Below are positions 20,484-30,989 of a stretch of 64,000 nt of DNA, in pieces. The position numbers and the translations under genes were made by a program. Positions within the stretch are counted from its first letter, which is position 1. Each line of letters opens with the position of its first letter. Location: positions 186,001 to 250,000 of the forward strand of contig NZ_JAGQBA010000001.1 in NCBI RefSeq assembly GCF_024345395.1. Direction: 5' to 3'. The DNA is from Cyanobium sp. Tous-M-B4. Its GTDB lineage: Bacteria > Cyanobacteriota > Cyanobacteriia > PCC-6307 > Cyanobiaceae. Below the pieces are notes generated by a model, which saw nothing but the letters and a program-made list of their open reading frames with translations, had not been told where the DNA came from and made no database searches.

Positions 20484-21284
20484 TCAACCAACAACGATTG
20501 CGCCTACAGGCTTACCAAGGGCCTCGCGTAGACCGCGCACGACGGCCACCATGGCCAGGGGGTCGTTCAACTTGTTGATCGCTGAACCAACCCCCACACC
20601 GGCGGCACCGGCGGCGATTGCCATCGACACGGTTACGGCGGAGAGGCCAGAGGCACACAACACCGGTGCAGCACTACCCGCTTCAACACTGTCCGCCGCA
20701 GCCAAGGCGCGGCTGATGCTGTGGGCAGCGGCCAGGGTTGGAGCCGCCTTCTCAATTAAGCCGAGGCTGCCGGCGCTGAAGGGCTTAGCGCTTGTGCCGC
20801 CCTCGGTTTGGATGATGTCGGCACCGGCGGCCACCAGATCCACCGCCAGCTGCTCCTGCTGATCGAGGGGCAGCACATGGGGCACGGTGACACTCAACAC
20901 GACCTCAGGCAGCAACTTGCGAGTGCGGCGGGTGAGCTCCAGCACTTCAGCGGCGTCGAAGATGCGACCGAGGGGATAGAAGGCGTCGTAGTTGCCAATT
21001 TCAACCATTGCCGCCCCGGCAGCCACAGCAGCGGCAAACAGCTCGGGCTCAACTGCGCTCACGCAGATCGGCAAGCCGCTCACTGCAGCGGCCAGCTGCA
21101 CCAGCTCCGGATCACAGGCCACATCGATCAAATCGGCACCGCCTTGGCCAGCGGCCCGGCTGATCCGCTCCACACTGGCAGCATCAAAATTGGTGAGGCC
21201 AGCGATCACCTTGAGCAGGCGGCGATCGGCAAGCGCGGCTTGCAGGGCGGAGGGCAGCTGCTCAAGACGCGACTTCGCAACCAT
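20484..21284 (-). CDS. ycf23: Ycf23 / DUF561 family protein
   Basis: The 266-residue protein is a TIM-barrel-like chain conserved in cyanobacteria and some algal plastids; function unknown. Recognisable stretches are LLKVIAGLTNFDAASVERI, GADLIDVACDPELV, MVEIGNYDAFYPLGRIFDAAEVL, QTEGGTSAKPF, and VPHVLP. The ATG at 21284 overlaps the tilS ATG on the opposite strand within CCATGG. A longer frame would run through tilS coding sequence. Confidence 0.88.
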   Translation of the reverse strand: MVAKSRLEQLPSALQAALADRRLLKVIAGLTNFDAASVERISRAAGQGGADLIDVACDPELVQLAAAVSGLPICVSAVEPELFAAAVAAGAAMVEIGNYDAFYPLGRIFDAAEVLELTRRTRKLLPEVVLSVTVPHVLPLDQQEQLAVDLVAAGADIIQTEGGTSAKPFSAGSLGLIEKAAPTLAAAHSISRALAAADSVEAGSAAPVLCASGLSAVTVSMAIAAGAAGVGVGSAINKLNDPLAMVAVVRGLREALGKPVGAIVVG

Positions 21285-22365
21285 GGAAACGCAAGATTTG
21301 AATAGTGAATCGATTCTCCCACCCAGGCCGCGCTGGGGCCCGGACCACCTGCGGCTGCATCGCCACCTGCGGCACCATCCCGAGCTGTTGCCAGCAGGAG
21401 CGCCGTTGCTGCTGGCCATCTCGGGTGGTCAAGATTCCATGGCCCTGCTGGCCCTGCTGCGCGACCTGCAGCGCCTGCACCAGTGGCCCATGCACCTCTG
21501 GCACGGCGACCACCGCTGGCGACCGGAGTCGGGCCAGGTGGCAGCGGAGCTGGCCGGCTGGTGCAGCGACCAAGGGCTCAAGCTGCACGTTTCCTCCTGG
21601 CTGAGGCCGCCGGAGGCAGCCAGCGAAGCTGACGCCCGCCACTGGCGCTATGGCCAGTTGGCTGAGCAGGCCGGATGCCTGGGGGTGGGCCATGTGGTGA
21701 CCGCCCACACCGCCAGCGATCGAGCCGAAACCCTGTTGCTGCACCTAGCCCGAGGCAGCCATCGCCGCGGCCTGGCCAGCCTGCGCAGCCTGCGCCCCCT
21801 CAGCATCCCATCGAGCCCAACCACCGATCCATGCGAGCCAATCGCGCTGGCGCGGCCGCTGCTGCCCTTCTCCCGGGCCGACACCGCCCGGCTTTGCCAG
21901 CAACTGAAGCTGCCCGTGTGGCAAGACCCGAGCAACACCAACCGCCGCTACAGCCGAAACCGAATCCGGGCCGAGGTGGTGCCCGTGCTCGAGGAGCTCC
22001 ATCCCGGTGCTGCCCAGAGGATCAGCGCCCAAGCCGAGAGGCTGGTGGAGGAGGTGGAGAGCAGCAACGAATTGGTGAATCTTGCCCTGCAAACTCTAAA
22101 AACAGTCTCCAGCCACGATGCGGCACCAGGACTGCAGCGCCAGGAGTTGGGCGACCTAGCCGTAGCCAACCAGCGCCAACTGCTGCATCACTGGCTTGAG
22201 CAAGGCACCGGGCTGGCGCTCCCAGCCAGGCAACTCGAAGAACTATTGCGGCGGCTGCAACCGGGCCATCCCCCAGGCCAGGCAGACCTAGGAGCGGGTT
22301 GGCAGCTGCGCTGGGATCGCTGCACACTGTGGCTGCACCATCCCGCCGCCCAGCTGCCGCAATGA
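21283..22365 (+). CDS. tilS: tRNA(Ile)-lysidine synthase
   Basis: Changes the C34 of the AUA-reading tRNA-Ile to lysidine using ATP. The PP-loop is LLAISGGQDSMALL; GHVVTAHTASDRAETLLLHLARG and RRYSRNRIRAEVVPVLEEL are also typical of TilS. From ATG at 21283 the product is 360 residues; TTG at 21298 is an alternative start, and much longer readings cross ycf23. Its TGA overlaps the next gene start as ATGA. Confidence 0.93.
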   Translation: METQDLNSESILPPRPRWGPDHLRLHRHLRHHPELLPAGAPLLLAISGGQDSMALLALLRDLQRLHQWPMHLWHGDHRWRPESGQVAAELAGWCSDQGLKLHVSSWLRPPEAASEADARHWRYGQLAEQAGCLGVGHVVTAHTASDRAETLLLHLARGSHRRGLASLRSLRPLSIPSSPTTDPCEPIALARPLLPFSRADTARLCQQLKLPVWQDPSNTNRRYSRNRIRAEVVPVLEELHPGAAQRISAQAERLVEEVESSNELVNLALQTLKTVSSHDAAPGLQRQELGDLAVANQRQLLHHWLEQGTGLALPARQLEELLRRLQPGHPPGQADLGAGWQLRWDRCTLWLHHPAAQLPQ

Positions 22366-23060
22366 CAACCTCGCCGCACTCGCTACAACAGCGCTATGAG
22401 GCCATTGAGCGGGTTTACAGCGAACGCCAATGGGACGATGTGGCCCGCTTAAGCGAGGAGCTGCTGCTCGAGCTGCCCAACGAACCCGCCGACCCCCTGC
22501 GCCAAAGACTGCAGCTTCTACTAGGCCACACCTACCTCTACGGCTACCAAGACAGAGCTACAGCAACCGGTTTTTACAGCCGCGTTCGCGCAGCCACCCA
22601 AGAACCCGTACTTCGGGATATCGCCGACCAGGGGCTGGAGCAATGCGCCAGCCAGGCAGCACAACTGGAAGTTGCACCGGTACAAGCCTCGAATGCGCCA
22701 AGCAGTGGAGGCCAAGCCTTCCCCTTCGGCAATGAGCCAGTAGCGGGCGGAACAGCAATCACCAGCGCTGGCTCAGCCATGCCCTGGATGGAGCAACTTG
22801 GCGGCATCGAGGCGGCGGAGGCTCAGGTGCCCGTGCCGGCGCAGGCGCCGGTGCCGAATCTGGTAGTTGAAGTGGTCAATGAGCCAGAGCTGATCGAGGT
22901 GGCCCAGGCAGATGCTGCTTCCGCCGAAGAACTGTGGGTCGACTTGAGTGAAGAGACCCTGGCTGGGCCTGGAGAACGGTTTGCCGAGCCAGTCGGCGGA
23001 CCAAGCCCCGAGGAGTTAGCCGAACTCTCCAAGGGGCTGCTGCGAGTGGTGATCCGCTGA
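22362..23060 (+). CDS. Conserved hypothetical protein with helical N-terminus
   Basis: From ATG at 22362 (ATGA overlap with tilS) the 232-residue product has a helical, TPR-like first 90 residues (LQQRYEAIERVYSERQWDDVARLSEELLLELP and LLLGHTYLYGYQDRATATGFY) followed by an acidic, alanine- and proline-rich stretch that looks disordered. No signal peptide or membrane segment is present. I do not recognise a function; tight coupling to tilS suggests cotranscription. The frame open upstream to 22299 would sit inside tilS. Confidence 0.75.
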   Translation: MTTSPHSLQQRYEAIERVYSERQWDDVARLSEELLLELPNEPADPLRQRLQLLLGHTYLYGYQDRATATGFYSRVRAATQEPVLRDIADQGLEQCASQAAQLEVAPVQASNAPSSGGQAFPFGNEPVAGGTAITSAGSAMPWMEQLGGIEAAEAQVPVPAQAPVPNLVVEVVNEPELIEVAQADAASAEELWVDLSEETLAGPGERFAEPVGGPSPEELAELSKGLLRVVIR

Positions 23061-23077
23061 GCTGGTGCTGGAGCCGA

Positions 23078-25117
23078 TCAGCCCGCAATAGCGGCTGAAC
23101 GGCGGCGGCGGGTACGGCCGGCGGGTTCCGGCTCGAGCTCTGCTGGGGCTGGGACTGCTGGGGCCGAAACCTCAGCAACCACAGCGGCTGGAGCAGCAGT
23201 AGGAGCAGACACAGGCGTGGCGGCAGGGGCGGCGGCTCCAACGGCAACCAGCTGACGCTGGGGTGCCGGCACGGCGCCGTCGCGGCCACGGCCACCTCCA
23301 TCACGGGCAGAGCGACCCCGGGGAGCGGGTCGGCTATCGGGTTCGGCGTCGGCGCGACCCTTGTAAGCAGGCGTACCGGCAGGTGCTGGCTGCACCAGGC
23401 AAATGATCAGCGGCTCCACCTGCAGCTCGCGGCGCAGACGGCGTTGCAGACCCACCTCTACCTCTCGCTGCACACCCACCCAATCCACCTCAGGGGCCTT
23501 GCCACCGGTGTTGCGGCAGAGCTGATTCCAGCGATTTTCCAGCACCCAGCCGATTTCGCGCTCGGCCCACATCGAAAGCCTGCGGGCATCAGCAGTGGTG
23601 ACCACACCACGGATATTCACCCGCGGCGGCGCAGCCATCACACCGTCGGTGCTGATCACCGCAAGCAGAGTGATCACGCCGTCTTCGGCCAGCTGCTGGC
23701 GCTCCTTAAGCACACGGGCATCAACAATGCCGTTGCGGGAAGCATCCAGCAGTTCGATGCCGGCCTTGACGGGGTCGCCTTTACGGATCGAATCGGCAGT
23801 GAGCTCCACCACATCACCGTTGTCGATGATGAGCATGTTGTCGCCTGGTACCCCCATCGACTGAGCGGTTTTGCTGTGGGCCACGAGCATGCGGTGCTCG
23901 CCATGCACGGGCACAAAATACTTGGGTTTGGTTAGAGCCAGCATCAGCTTCTGGTCTTCCTGGAAGCCGTGGCCAGAGACGTGAATACCCTCGCCCTTGC
24001 CATAAACCACCTTGGCGCCGAGCATCATCAGCCGGTCAATGGTGTTCACCACCGAGATGGTGTTGCCAGGGATCGGGCTGGCCGAGAAAATAATCGTGTC
24101 GGTGCTCTTCACCTGCACCTGGGGATGCTCGCCACGGGAGATGCGGCTCAAGGCGGCCAGGGGTTCACCCTGGCTACCAGTCATCAGCAACAGAGTTTCG
24201 CGGTCGGGCAGATCGCGTATCTGCTTAATCGGCACAAACAAATCATCCGGGGCGCGCATATAACCCAACTCCCGGGCCTTGGCGATCACGTTGAGCATGG
24301 AGCGGCCCAGCAGGCCCACCTTGCGGCCGTTCTTGAGGGCCAGCTCCAGGATCATCGACACCCTGTGAATCGAGCTGGCAAAAGTTGTGATGATCACCCG
24401 ACCTTCTGCCTGGGAGATGTGACGATCCAGGCAAGGGAACACTGAACGCTCCGGCGGGCAGAAGCCCGGCACTTCGGCGTTGGTGGAGTCGCTGAACAGG
24501 CACAGCACCCCCTTATCGCCGTAATGGGCGAGGCGAGCCATGTCGAAGGTCTCGCCATCCACCGGTGTGTGGTCAAATTTGAAGTCGCCGGTGAAAATCA
24601 CCGTGCCCACAGGGGTGGTGATGGCCAGCGAGAAGCTGTCGGCCATCGAGTGGGTGTTGCGGATGAACTCCACAGAAAAGTGTTGGCCCACCTTCACCAC
24701 ATCGCGGGGCGCGACGGTTTGGAGGATAGTGCGATCCATCACACCGGCTTCCTCCATCTTGCCGGTGAGCATGGCCAGCGCTAAGCGCGGGCCATGAATC
24801 ACGGGGATGCTGAAGTTTTTAAGGTGGTGGGCTATACCACCAATGTGATCTTCGTGACCATGGGTCACGATCATGCCGCGAATCCGCTTCTGGTTTTCCT
24901 TGAGATAGCTGGTATCCGGCATCACCACATTGACGCCATGCATGCCATCACTGGGGAAGGCCAATCCGGCATCCACCAACATGATGTCGTCGCCGTACTC
25001 GAACACACAGGTGTTCTTGCCGATCTCGTGCAGGCCGCCCAGGGGAATCACCCGCAGGTGGGGCGGCTTGGTGGCGAGCTGACTTGTGCCCTGGGCTCTG
25101 CCGTTGGAACTGGTCAT
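23078..25117 (-). CDS. rnj: Ribonuclease J
   Basis: RNase J is an endo- and 5'-exonuclease that cyanobacteria use together with RNase E. The 679 residues show the metallo-beta-lactamase zinc motif THGHEDHIGG (His86, His88, Asp90, His91), FTGDFKFDHTPVDGE, the beta-CASP region with TGSQGEPLAALSRI, VPVHGEHRML and HVSGHG. The last 100 residues, after the C-terminal domain, are a low-complexity tail rich in Ala, Pro and Arg, likely disordered and able to bind RNA. It follows dapA by 59 bases in the asd-dapA-rnj order. Confidence 0.96.
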   Translation of the reverse strand: MTSSNGRAQGTSQLATKPPHLRVIPLGGLHEIGKNTCVFEYGDDIMLVDAGLAFPSDGMHGVNVVMPDTSYLKENQKRIRGMIVTHGHEDHIGGIAHHLKNFSIPVIHGPRLALAMLTGKMEEAGVMDRTILQTVAPRDVVKVGQHFSVEFIRNTHSMADSFSLAITTPVGTVIFTGDFKFDHTPVDGETFDMARLAHYGDKGVLCLFSDSTNAEVPGFCPPERSVFPCLDRHISQAEGRVIITTFASSIHRVSMILELALKNGRKVGLLGRSMLNVIAKARELGYMRAPDDLFVPIKQIRDLPDRETLLLMTGSQGEPLAALSRISRGEHPQVQVKSTDTIIFSASPIPGNTISVVNTIDRLMMLGAKVVYGKGEGIHVSGHGFQEDQKLMLALTKPKYFVPVHGEHRMLVAHSKTAQSMGVPGDNMLIIDNGDVVELTADSIRKGDPVKAGIELLDASRNGIVDARVLKERQQLAEDGVITLLAVISTDGVMAAPPRVNIRGVVTTADARRLSMWAEREIGWVLENRWNQLCRNTGGKAPEVDWVGVQREVEVGLQRRLRRELQVEPLIICLVQPAPAGTPAYKGRADAEPDSRPAPRGRSARDGGGRGRDGAVPAPQRQLVAVGAAAPAATPVSAPTAAPAAVVAEVSAPAVPAPAELEPEPAGRTRRRRSAAIAG

Positions 25118-25176
25118 GGAGAAGAATTTTTAGGGAAAAGGAACAAACTGAATCGATCTGGTCTCAAGCCTTGGCG

Positions 25177-26082
25177 TCAGGTAGGACGCAGGGCGGCCAG
25201 GGTTTCGGAGAGGCGTTGTCGCACGTCGGTAGTGGCGGAAAGCAGGGGAAGACGGGGTGCACCTACGGGCCAGCCGCTGAGCTCCAAGGCGGCTTTGACG
25301 GGGATCGGATTGGTGCTGCAGAAAAGGGACTTGCACAGCGGCAGCAGCTGGTCGTGCAGAGCCAGGGCCTGGGCCAAATCCCCCGCGTAAAAGGCGCGCA
25401 CCATGGCGCTGATCTCAGCTCCGGCCAGGTGGCTGGCCACACTCACCACTCCCACAGCACCAACGGCAAGCATCGGCAGGGTGAGGGCATCGTCACCGCT
25501 GTAGATCGCCAGACGGTTGCCGCACAGAGCCCGCAGGGCACTCACCTCTTCGGTGCTGCCGCTGGCAGCCTTGAAACTCACCACGTTGGCGCAGTCGAGC
25601 AGGCGGGCAACGGTGCCTGGCTCCAGGCTGGTGCCTGTACGGCCAGGGATGTTGTAGAGCATCAAGGGCAGCTGGGGTGCCGCCGCTGCCACAGCACGGA
25701 AATGGGCCTCAAGGCCGTCCTGGGGGGGCTTGTTGTAGTAAGGCACTACCACTAGGGCACCGTCTGCACCGAGGGCCGCCGCCTGCCGCGTGGCCTCCAC
25801 CGCTTCGGCGGTGCAATTGCTGCCGCTGCCCGCCAGCACGCTGGCCCGATGCCCAACCGCTTGCTTCACCGCTACTAAAAGCGCATGCTGTTCGTCCCAG
25901 CTGAGCGTGGGTGATTCGCCAGTGGTACCGCACACCACAATTCCATCGGAGCCCTGATTGATCAGGTGCTCTGCCAGCTGGGCCGCAAGGCCCAGATCCA
26001 CCGAACCATCGGCAGCGAAGGGGGTCACCATCGCCGTCAGCACGCGGCCAAATAACGGAGTGGCTGGCTGGATAGGGCTCAA
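25177..26082 (-). CDS. dapA: 4-hydroxy-tetrahydrodipicolinate synthase
   Basis: Condenses pyruvate with aspartate semialdehyde, the first step specific to lysine and diaminopimelate. The 301 residues include [57 protein letters not shown] with the catalytic Tyr, and VVSFKAASG with the Schiff-base Lys. The start ATG overlaps the asd stop as ATGA, placing it just downstream of the enzyme that supplies its substrate. Confidence 0.97.
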   Translation of the reverse strand: MSPIQPATPLFGRVLTAMVTPFAADGSVDLGLAAQLAEHLINQGSDGIVVCGTTGESPTLSWDEQHALLVAVKQAVGHRASVLAGSGSNCTAEAVEATRQAAALGADGALVVVPYYNKPPQDGLEAHFRAVAAAAPQLPLMLYNIPGRTGTSLEPGTVARLLDCANVVSFKAASGSTEEVSALRALCGNRLAIYSGDDALTLPMLAVGAVGVVSVASHLAGAEISAMVRAFYAGDLAQALALHDQLLPLCKSLFCSTNPIPVKAALELSGWPVGAPRLPLLSATTDVRQRLSETLAALRPT

Positions 26083-27173
26083 GCAGCACCTCCGGGCAAA
26101 ACCGCTCCAGCTGCAGCCGCCGGGCCCTGGATCAACAGCTCGGCAATCTGGATCGCATTGAGAGCCGCACCCTTGCGAATCTGATCACCGCAGAGCCACA
26201 GCTCTAGGGCATTGGCATCACTGAGGTCCTGGCGGATACGTCCCACCGCTACCGGATCGCGGCCCGTCACATCTGTGGGCATCGGGAAACGGTTGGCCTC
26301 AAAGTTTTCCAGCAGCTCCACGCCGGGGGCCTCAGCCAGCAGGGCTCTGGCCTCCTGCACCGGGAAGGGCTCATAAAATTCAATATTTACGGCCTCAGAA
26401 TGGGCCCGCAGCACCGGCACCCGCACACAGGTAGCCGAAAGCCGCAGCTCCTGCGTGCCCATGATCTTACGGGTTTCGTTGAGCATCTTCAGCTCCTCCT
26501 CGCAATAACCGTTGTCCTGCAGCGGAGAGTTGTGCAGAAAAAGGTTGAAGGCTAGGGAGTGGGGCAGCACCTCACTCACGGGCTCACCACCATCGAGCAC
26601 GGTGCGGCTGAGCTGGCGCAGCTCCTCCATCGCCCGGGCACCGGCGCCGCTGGCGCTCTGATAGGTGCTCACCAGCACTCGCCGAATTTCCCGACGCGCC
26701 GCCAGGGGGGCCAAAACCAGAGTGAGCAGAATTGTTGTGCAGTTGGGGTTGGCAATGATGCCCCGATGGGCAAAAGCAGCCTCGGGGTTCACTTCTGGAA
26801 CCACCAAGGGCACCTGCGGATCCATTCGGAAGGCGCTGGAGTTGTCGATAACCACCGCACCAGCCCGGGCCGCCACCGGAGCCCACTGGCGCGACACCGA
26901 GCCGCCGGCTGAGGCCAGCACCACGTCCACCCCTTCAAAAGCTGAGGCCTCCACAGGGCGGATCGCCAGCGACTTGCCCTGCCAAGCAAGGCTTTGACCA
27001 GCGGAGCGCGGTGACGCCAGGGGAATCAGCTCAGCCACAGGAAAATTGCGCTCAGCGAGCAACTCGAGCAATTCCTGGCCAACGGCACCGGTCGCACCGA
27101 GAACCGCAACCCGCAAGGGGCGGCTGGGCAGGCAGGGAGATGGCGGGGCAGGGACGGTCTGGGCGGCGGTCAA
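26079..27173 (-). CDS. asd: Aspartate-semialdehyde dehydrogenase
   Basis: Reduces aspartyl phosphate with NADPH, after LysC. The 364-residue reading has [47 protein letters not shown] with the active-site Cys, and [17 protein letters not shown]. The first start is TTG at 27173; about 20 proline-rich residues precede the dinucleotide motif, and the true start may be elsewhere in this stretch. It is the first gene of asd-dapA-rnj and diverges from tig across 213 bases, where I see no clear promoter boxes or RNA element. Confidence 0.95.
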   Translation of the reverse strand: MTAAQTVPAPPSPCLPSRPLRVAVLGATGAVGQELLELLAERNFPVAELIPLASPRSAGQSLAWQGKSLAIRPVEASAFEGVDVVLASAGGSVSRQWAPVAARAGAVVIDNSSAFRMDPQVPLVVPEVNPEAAFAHRGIIANPNCTTILLTLVLAPLAARREIRRVLVSTYQSASGAGARAMEELRQLSRTVLDGGEPVSEVLPHSLAFNLFLHNSPLQDNGYCEEELKMLNETRKIMGTQELRLSATCVRVPVLRAHSEAVNIEFYEPFPVQEARALLAEAPGVELLENFEANRFPMPTDVTGRDPVAVGRIRQDLSDANALELWLCGDQIRKGAALNAIQIAELLIQGPAAAAGAVLPGGAA

Positions 27174-27386
27174 GGGAGCGGGAAAGGAATCAAAACTCGA
27201 TGGCGGAGCTGGGGGTCAAACGTCAAACCAGCTAGAGACGGAAAGCTGCAACAAAGAAGCCGGCTTACGTCGAAGCCGCTACTTGCTGATTTGGGACCTA
27301 TCGCTTTCGTCGTGCGCCTTTTCGACAATACGCGCTGAGAGCTCGGAACGGCCGCTTTCTAGGATTGGGGTCTGCAACTGTTTTCC

Positions 27387-28811
27387 ATGAGCTCTGCCGC
27401 CGCCCCAGCCGCCAGCCCGCTGTCGATAAAGGCCAGTCCCCGTCCGGGCAGCCGCGTGGCCCTCGAGGTGGCCATCCCCGGCGGCCGCAGCCAGGCCAGC
27501 TATGACGCCGCCGTGGACAAGATGAGTAGCAGCATCAAGCTTCCCGGCTTTCGCAAGGGCAAGGTGCCCCGGCCGGTGTTGCTCCAGCAGATCGGCCCCC
27601 TGCGCATCCGCGCCACCGCCCTAGAAGACTTGGTGGACGCCGCTTTCCGGGATGCTGTTAGCCAAGAAATGGTGGCAGCCATCGGCCGGCCCGAGCTCAC
27701 CGAAGGCTTTGAAGTCGTGCTGGAACGCTTCGAGCCCGGCAGCCCCCTCACCATCACCCTGGAGCTCGACGTCGAGCCCACACCAAAACTCAAGTCCACC
27801 AAGGGGCTCAAGGCTGAGGCCGAAGCAATCAGCTTCGATCCAGCCCGCATCGATGAACTGATCGAGCAGTCGCGCAAGCAGCTGGCCACCCTGGTGCCCG
27901 TAGAAGGCCGCCCCGCCGCCAGCGGCGATGTAGCGGTGCTCAGCTTCAGCGGCATCTACGTGGATAGCGGCGAGGCCATCAGTGGTGGCAGCAGCGATGC
28001 CATGGAAGTCGAGCTGGAGGAGGGCCGGATGATCCCCGGCTTCGTCGAGGGCGTAATCGGCATGGATATCGGCGCTAGCAAGACCATCGACTGCCAGTTC
28101 CCCGATACCTACCCCCAAGAAGAGGCCGCCGGCCGCCAGTCGCGCTTCGAGATCAGCCTGAAAGACCTCAAGTGCAGGGAACTACCCGCCCTTGACGACT
28201 CCTTTGCCCAGCAGGCCAGCGACAAAGCCACCCTGGCAGAACTGCGCAGCGATCTGGAAACCCGCCTCAAGGACGACGCCGAGCGCAGGGCTAAGGCCAG
28301 CCGCCACGACGCCCTGCTCGCCGCCCTGGTTCAAGAGCTTGAAGTGGAACTGCCCGAAACCCTGATCCAACAGGAAATCCGCAACCTGGTGGAGCAGACA
28401 GCCGGACAGATCGCCCAGCAGGGCATGGACGTCAAAAAGCTGTTCACCCCCGACCTGGTGCGCTCATTGATGGACACCTCCCGGCCGGAGGCAGAGGAGC
28501 GCCTGCGCCGCAGCCTGGCCCTCAAGGCCCTCGCCACCGCCGAGGCGATCGAGGTGGAAGCCAAGGAGCTCGAAACCAAGATCAAAGAGATCAGCCGCGG
28601 CCTGAGCCAGCAGGGCAACATCGATCCTGAAAGGTTGCGTCTGGCCGTTGCTGACGACCTGCTGCGCGACAAGCTGCTGGAGTGGCTTGAGGCCTATAGC
28701 ACCATCACCGAAAAAGCTGCCACTCCAGCCGACGCCGACCCTGAGGCTGCAGGCGAGGAGCAGGCAAAGGCCAAAGCGAAAGCAAAGGACAAACCAGCCA
28801 AGGCCCAATAG
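27387..28811 (+). CDS. tig: Trigger factor
   Basis: Ribosome-bound chaperone and prolyl isomerase. The 474 residues have the ribosome-binding N-domain with the [11 protein letters not shown] signature (here GFRKGKVP) near residue 53, the FKBP-like central domain with [12 protein letters not shown], and a long helical C-domain. The tail after residue 440 is rich in Lys and Ala. It heads the tig-clpP-clpX cluster. Confidence 0.97.
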   Translation: MSSAAAPAASPLSIKASPRPGSRVALEVAIPGGRSQASYDAAVDKMSSSIKLPGFRKGKVPRPVLLQQIGPLRIRATALEDLVDAAFRDAVSQEMVAAIGRPELTEGFEVVLERFEPGSPLTITLELDVEPTPKLKSTKGLKAEAEAISFDPARIDELIEQSRKQLATLVPVEGRPAASGDVAVLSFSGIYVDSGEAISGGSSDAMEVELEEGRMIPGFVEGVIGMDIGASKTIDCQFPDTYPQEEAAGRQSRFEISLKDLKCRELPALDDSFAQQASDKATLAELRSDLETRLKDDAERRAKASRHDALLAALVQELEVELPETLIQQEIRNLVEQTAGQIAQQGMDVKKLFTPDLVRSLMDTSRPEAEERLRRSLALKALATAEAIEVEAKELETKIKEISRGLSQQGNIDPERLRLAVADDLLRDKLLEWLEAYSTITEKAATPADADPEAAGEEQAKAKAKAKDKPAKAQ

Positions 28812-28857
28812 CCACAGCGAGGACCAATAGATTGGTTCTCCGAGAGCTACTCCGCGT

Positions 28858-29517
28858 GTGATCGACGCCACCCTTCGCCATCCCGTCCACAGCAGCTGGA
28901 GCCCAAGCGGCTCCCCGGGGGTGCTGCCCACGGTGGTGGAGCAGTCCGGCAAAGGCGACCGCGCTTTCGATATCTATTCGCGCCTGCTGCGCGAGCGGAT
29001 CATCTTTCTGGGCACCGGCATCGACGATCAGGTGGCCGATTCCCTAGTCGCCCAGCTGCTGTTCCTCGAAGCCGAGGATCCGGAGAAGGACATCCAGATT
29101 TACGTGAACTCCCCAGGCGGCTCGGTGACTGCCGGCTTGGCGATCTACGACACGATGCAGCAGGTCTCCCCAGATGTGGTGACCATCTGCTTCGGACTGG
29201 CCGCCTCCATGGGTGCCTTCCTGCTCTCGGGTGGCACCAAGGGCAAGCGGCTGGCCCTGCCCAATGCCCGGATCATGATTCACCAACCCCTCGGCGGTGC
29301 CCAGGGCCAGGCAGTGGACATTGAAATCCAGGCCAAGGAGATTCTTTTCCTCAAGGACACCCTCAACGGTCTGATGGCTGAACACACCGGTCAGCCCCTC
29401 GAAAAAATCACCGAAGACACGGACCGCGACTACTTCCTTTCCCCCGCAGAGGCGGTTGAATACGGCCTGATCGATCGGGTCGTGACCGAATCCCCTGCCG
29501 CCGCGGCTGCTGAGTGA
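28858..29517 (+). CDS. clpP: ATP-dependent Clp protease proteolytic subunit
   Basis: Serine protease subunit that forms 7-mer rings capped by ClpX. In the 219-residue product the triad is Ser117 in GLAASMGAF, His142 in MIHQPLGG and Asp191 in TDRDYF. The start is GTG at 28858 without a strong ribosome site; about 25 residues before the core are variable. It is flanked by tig and clpX, as in many bacteria. Cyanobacteria have several clpP paralogues; the one beside clpX is usually named clpP2. Confidence 0.96.
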   Translation: MIDATLRHPVHSSWSPSGSPGVLPTVVEQSGKGDRAFDIYSRLLRERIIFLGTGIDDQVADSLVAQLLFLEAEDPEKDIQIYVNSPGGSVTAGLAIYDTMQQVSPDVVTICFGLAASMGAFLLSGGTKGKRLALPNARIMIHQPLGGAQGQAVDIEIQAKEILFLKDTLNGLMAEHTGQPLEKITEDTDRDYFLSPAEAVEYGLIDRVVTESPAAAAAE

Positions 29518-29595
29518 TTCCTTCCGGTTTGATCCTTAAGGTCAGCTGACGATCCGTTATTTCCTGTCGATCCTGGAATCAGGACTCCCCTGCCC

Positions 29596-30975
29596 ATGGC
29601 CAAGTTCGACGCCCACCTGAAGTGCTCGTTCTGCGGCAAGTCGCAGGAACAGGTGCGCAAGCTGATCGCCGGCCCGGGGGTCTACATCTGCGATGAATGT
29701 ATCGATCTCTGCAACGAGATCCTTGATGAGGAGCTGGTAGACGGCCATAGCGGCACAGCCAGCGGAGGCGGGAGCGGCCGCCATGCCGCCGACTCCAACC
29801 GTGGTAAGGCACCCAGCAAAAAAACAACTAAACCCGCTCCAACTTTGGCGGAGGTGCCCAAGCCCCAGGAGATCAAGGCCTTTCTCGACCGCCAGGTGGT
29901 GGGCCAAAACGAAGCCAAGAAAAATCTTTCCGTAGCTGTTTACAACCACTACAAACGCCTGGCCTGGCAGGGCGATGGCAAGGGCGAAACGGACCAGACA
30001 GCCACCAAGTTGCACAAGAGCAACATCCTGCTGATCGGCCCCACCGGCTGCGGCAAAACGCTCCTGGCCCAGACCCTGGCCGAAATGCTCGATGTGCCCT
30101 TTGCGGTGGCAGACGCCACCACCCTTACCGAGGCGGGCTACGTCGGCGAAGACGTGGAAAACATCCTGCTGCGGCTGCTGCAGAAAGCGGATCAGGATGT
30201 GGAGCAGGCCCAGCGAGGCATCATCTATATCGACGAAATCGACAAGATCGCTCGCAAGAGCGAAAACCCCTCTATTACCCGGGACGTCTCCGGAGAAGGG
30301 GTGCAGCAGGCATTGCTGAAGATGCTCGAAGGCACCGTGGCCAACGTGCCGCCCCAGGGAGGCCGGAAGCATCCTTACCAGGAATGCATTCAGATCGACA
30401 CCAGTCAGATCCTGTTCATCTGCGGTGGTGCCTTCGTCGGCCTCGAAGATGTGGTGCAAAAGCGGATGGGCCGCAACTCCATCGGTTTCCTTAGTGCCGA
30501 TGGCAGCAGCCGGCCCCGCAGCGGCAAGGATCGCCATGCGGCCGAGGTGCTGCGCCATCTGGAGCCCGACGACCTAGTGCGCTACGGCCTGATCCCAGAA
30601 TTCATTGGTCGGCTGCCGGTTAGTGCGGTGCTTGAGCCCCTCGACACGCCAGCCCTGCAAGCCATTCTCACCGAACCCCGGGATGCCCTGATCAAGCAGT
30701 TCCAAACCCTGCTGAGCATGGACAACGTGCAGCTCGATTTCGAGGCCGGCGCTGTTGAAGCGATTGCCATCGAGGCCCATCGCCGCAAGACCGGCGCCCG
30801 GGCCCTGCGCGGCATCGTCGAAGAGCTAATGCTCGACCTGATGTACGACCTGCCCTCCCGCAACGACGTCAAGAGCTTCACCGTGACCCGGGAGCTGGTG
30901 GAGCAGCGCAGCAAGGGCAAGGTGGTGCCCCTCGGCAGCGCCAACCTGGATTCGCCACAGCAGGCCAGCGCCTGA
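29596..30975 (+). CDS. clpX: ATP-dependent Clp protease ATPase subunit ClpX
   Basis: AAA+ unfoldase that feeds ClpP. The 459 residues begin with a C4 zinc finger (CSFCGKS and CDECIDLC), then a variable glycine-rich and charged linker, Walker A GPTGCGKT, Walker [12 protein letters not shown], the [13 protein letters not shown] pore region, and sensor 2 [12 protein letters not shown]. All parts for an active ATPase are present. Confidence 0.98.
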   Translation: MAKFDAHLKCSFCGKSQEQVRKLIAGPGVYICDECIDLCNEILDEELVDGHSGTASGGGSGRHAADSNRGKAPSKKTTKPAPTLAEVPKPQEIKAFLDRQVVGQNEAKKNLSVAVYNHYKRLAWQGDGKGETDQTATKLHKSNILLIGPTGCGKTLLAQTLAEMLDVPFAVADATTLTEAGYVGEDVENILLRLLQKADQDVEQAQRGIIYIDEIDKIARKSENPSITRDVSGEGVQQALLKMLEGTVANVPPQGGRKHPYQECIQIDTSQILFICGGAFVGLEDVVQKRMGRNSIGFLSADGSSRPRSGKDRHAAEVLRHLEPDDLVRYGLIPEFIGRLPVSAVLEPLDTPALQAILTEPRDALIKQFQTLLSMDNVQLDFEAGAVEAIAIEAHRRKTGARALRGIVEELMLDLMYDLPSRNDVKSFTVTRELVEQRSKGKVVPLGSANLDSPQQASA

Positions 30976-30989
30976 TCGGGCCCGCACCG

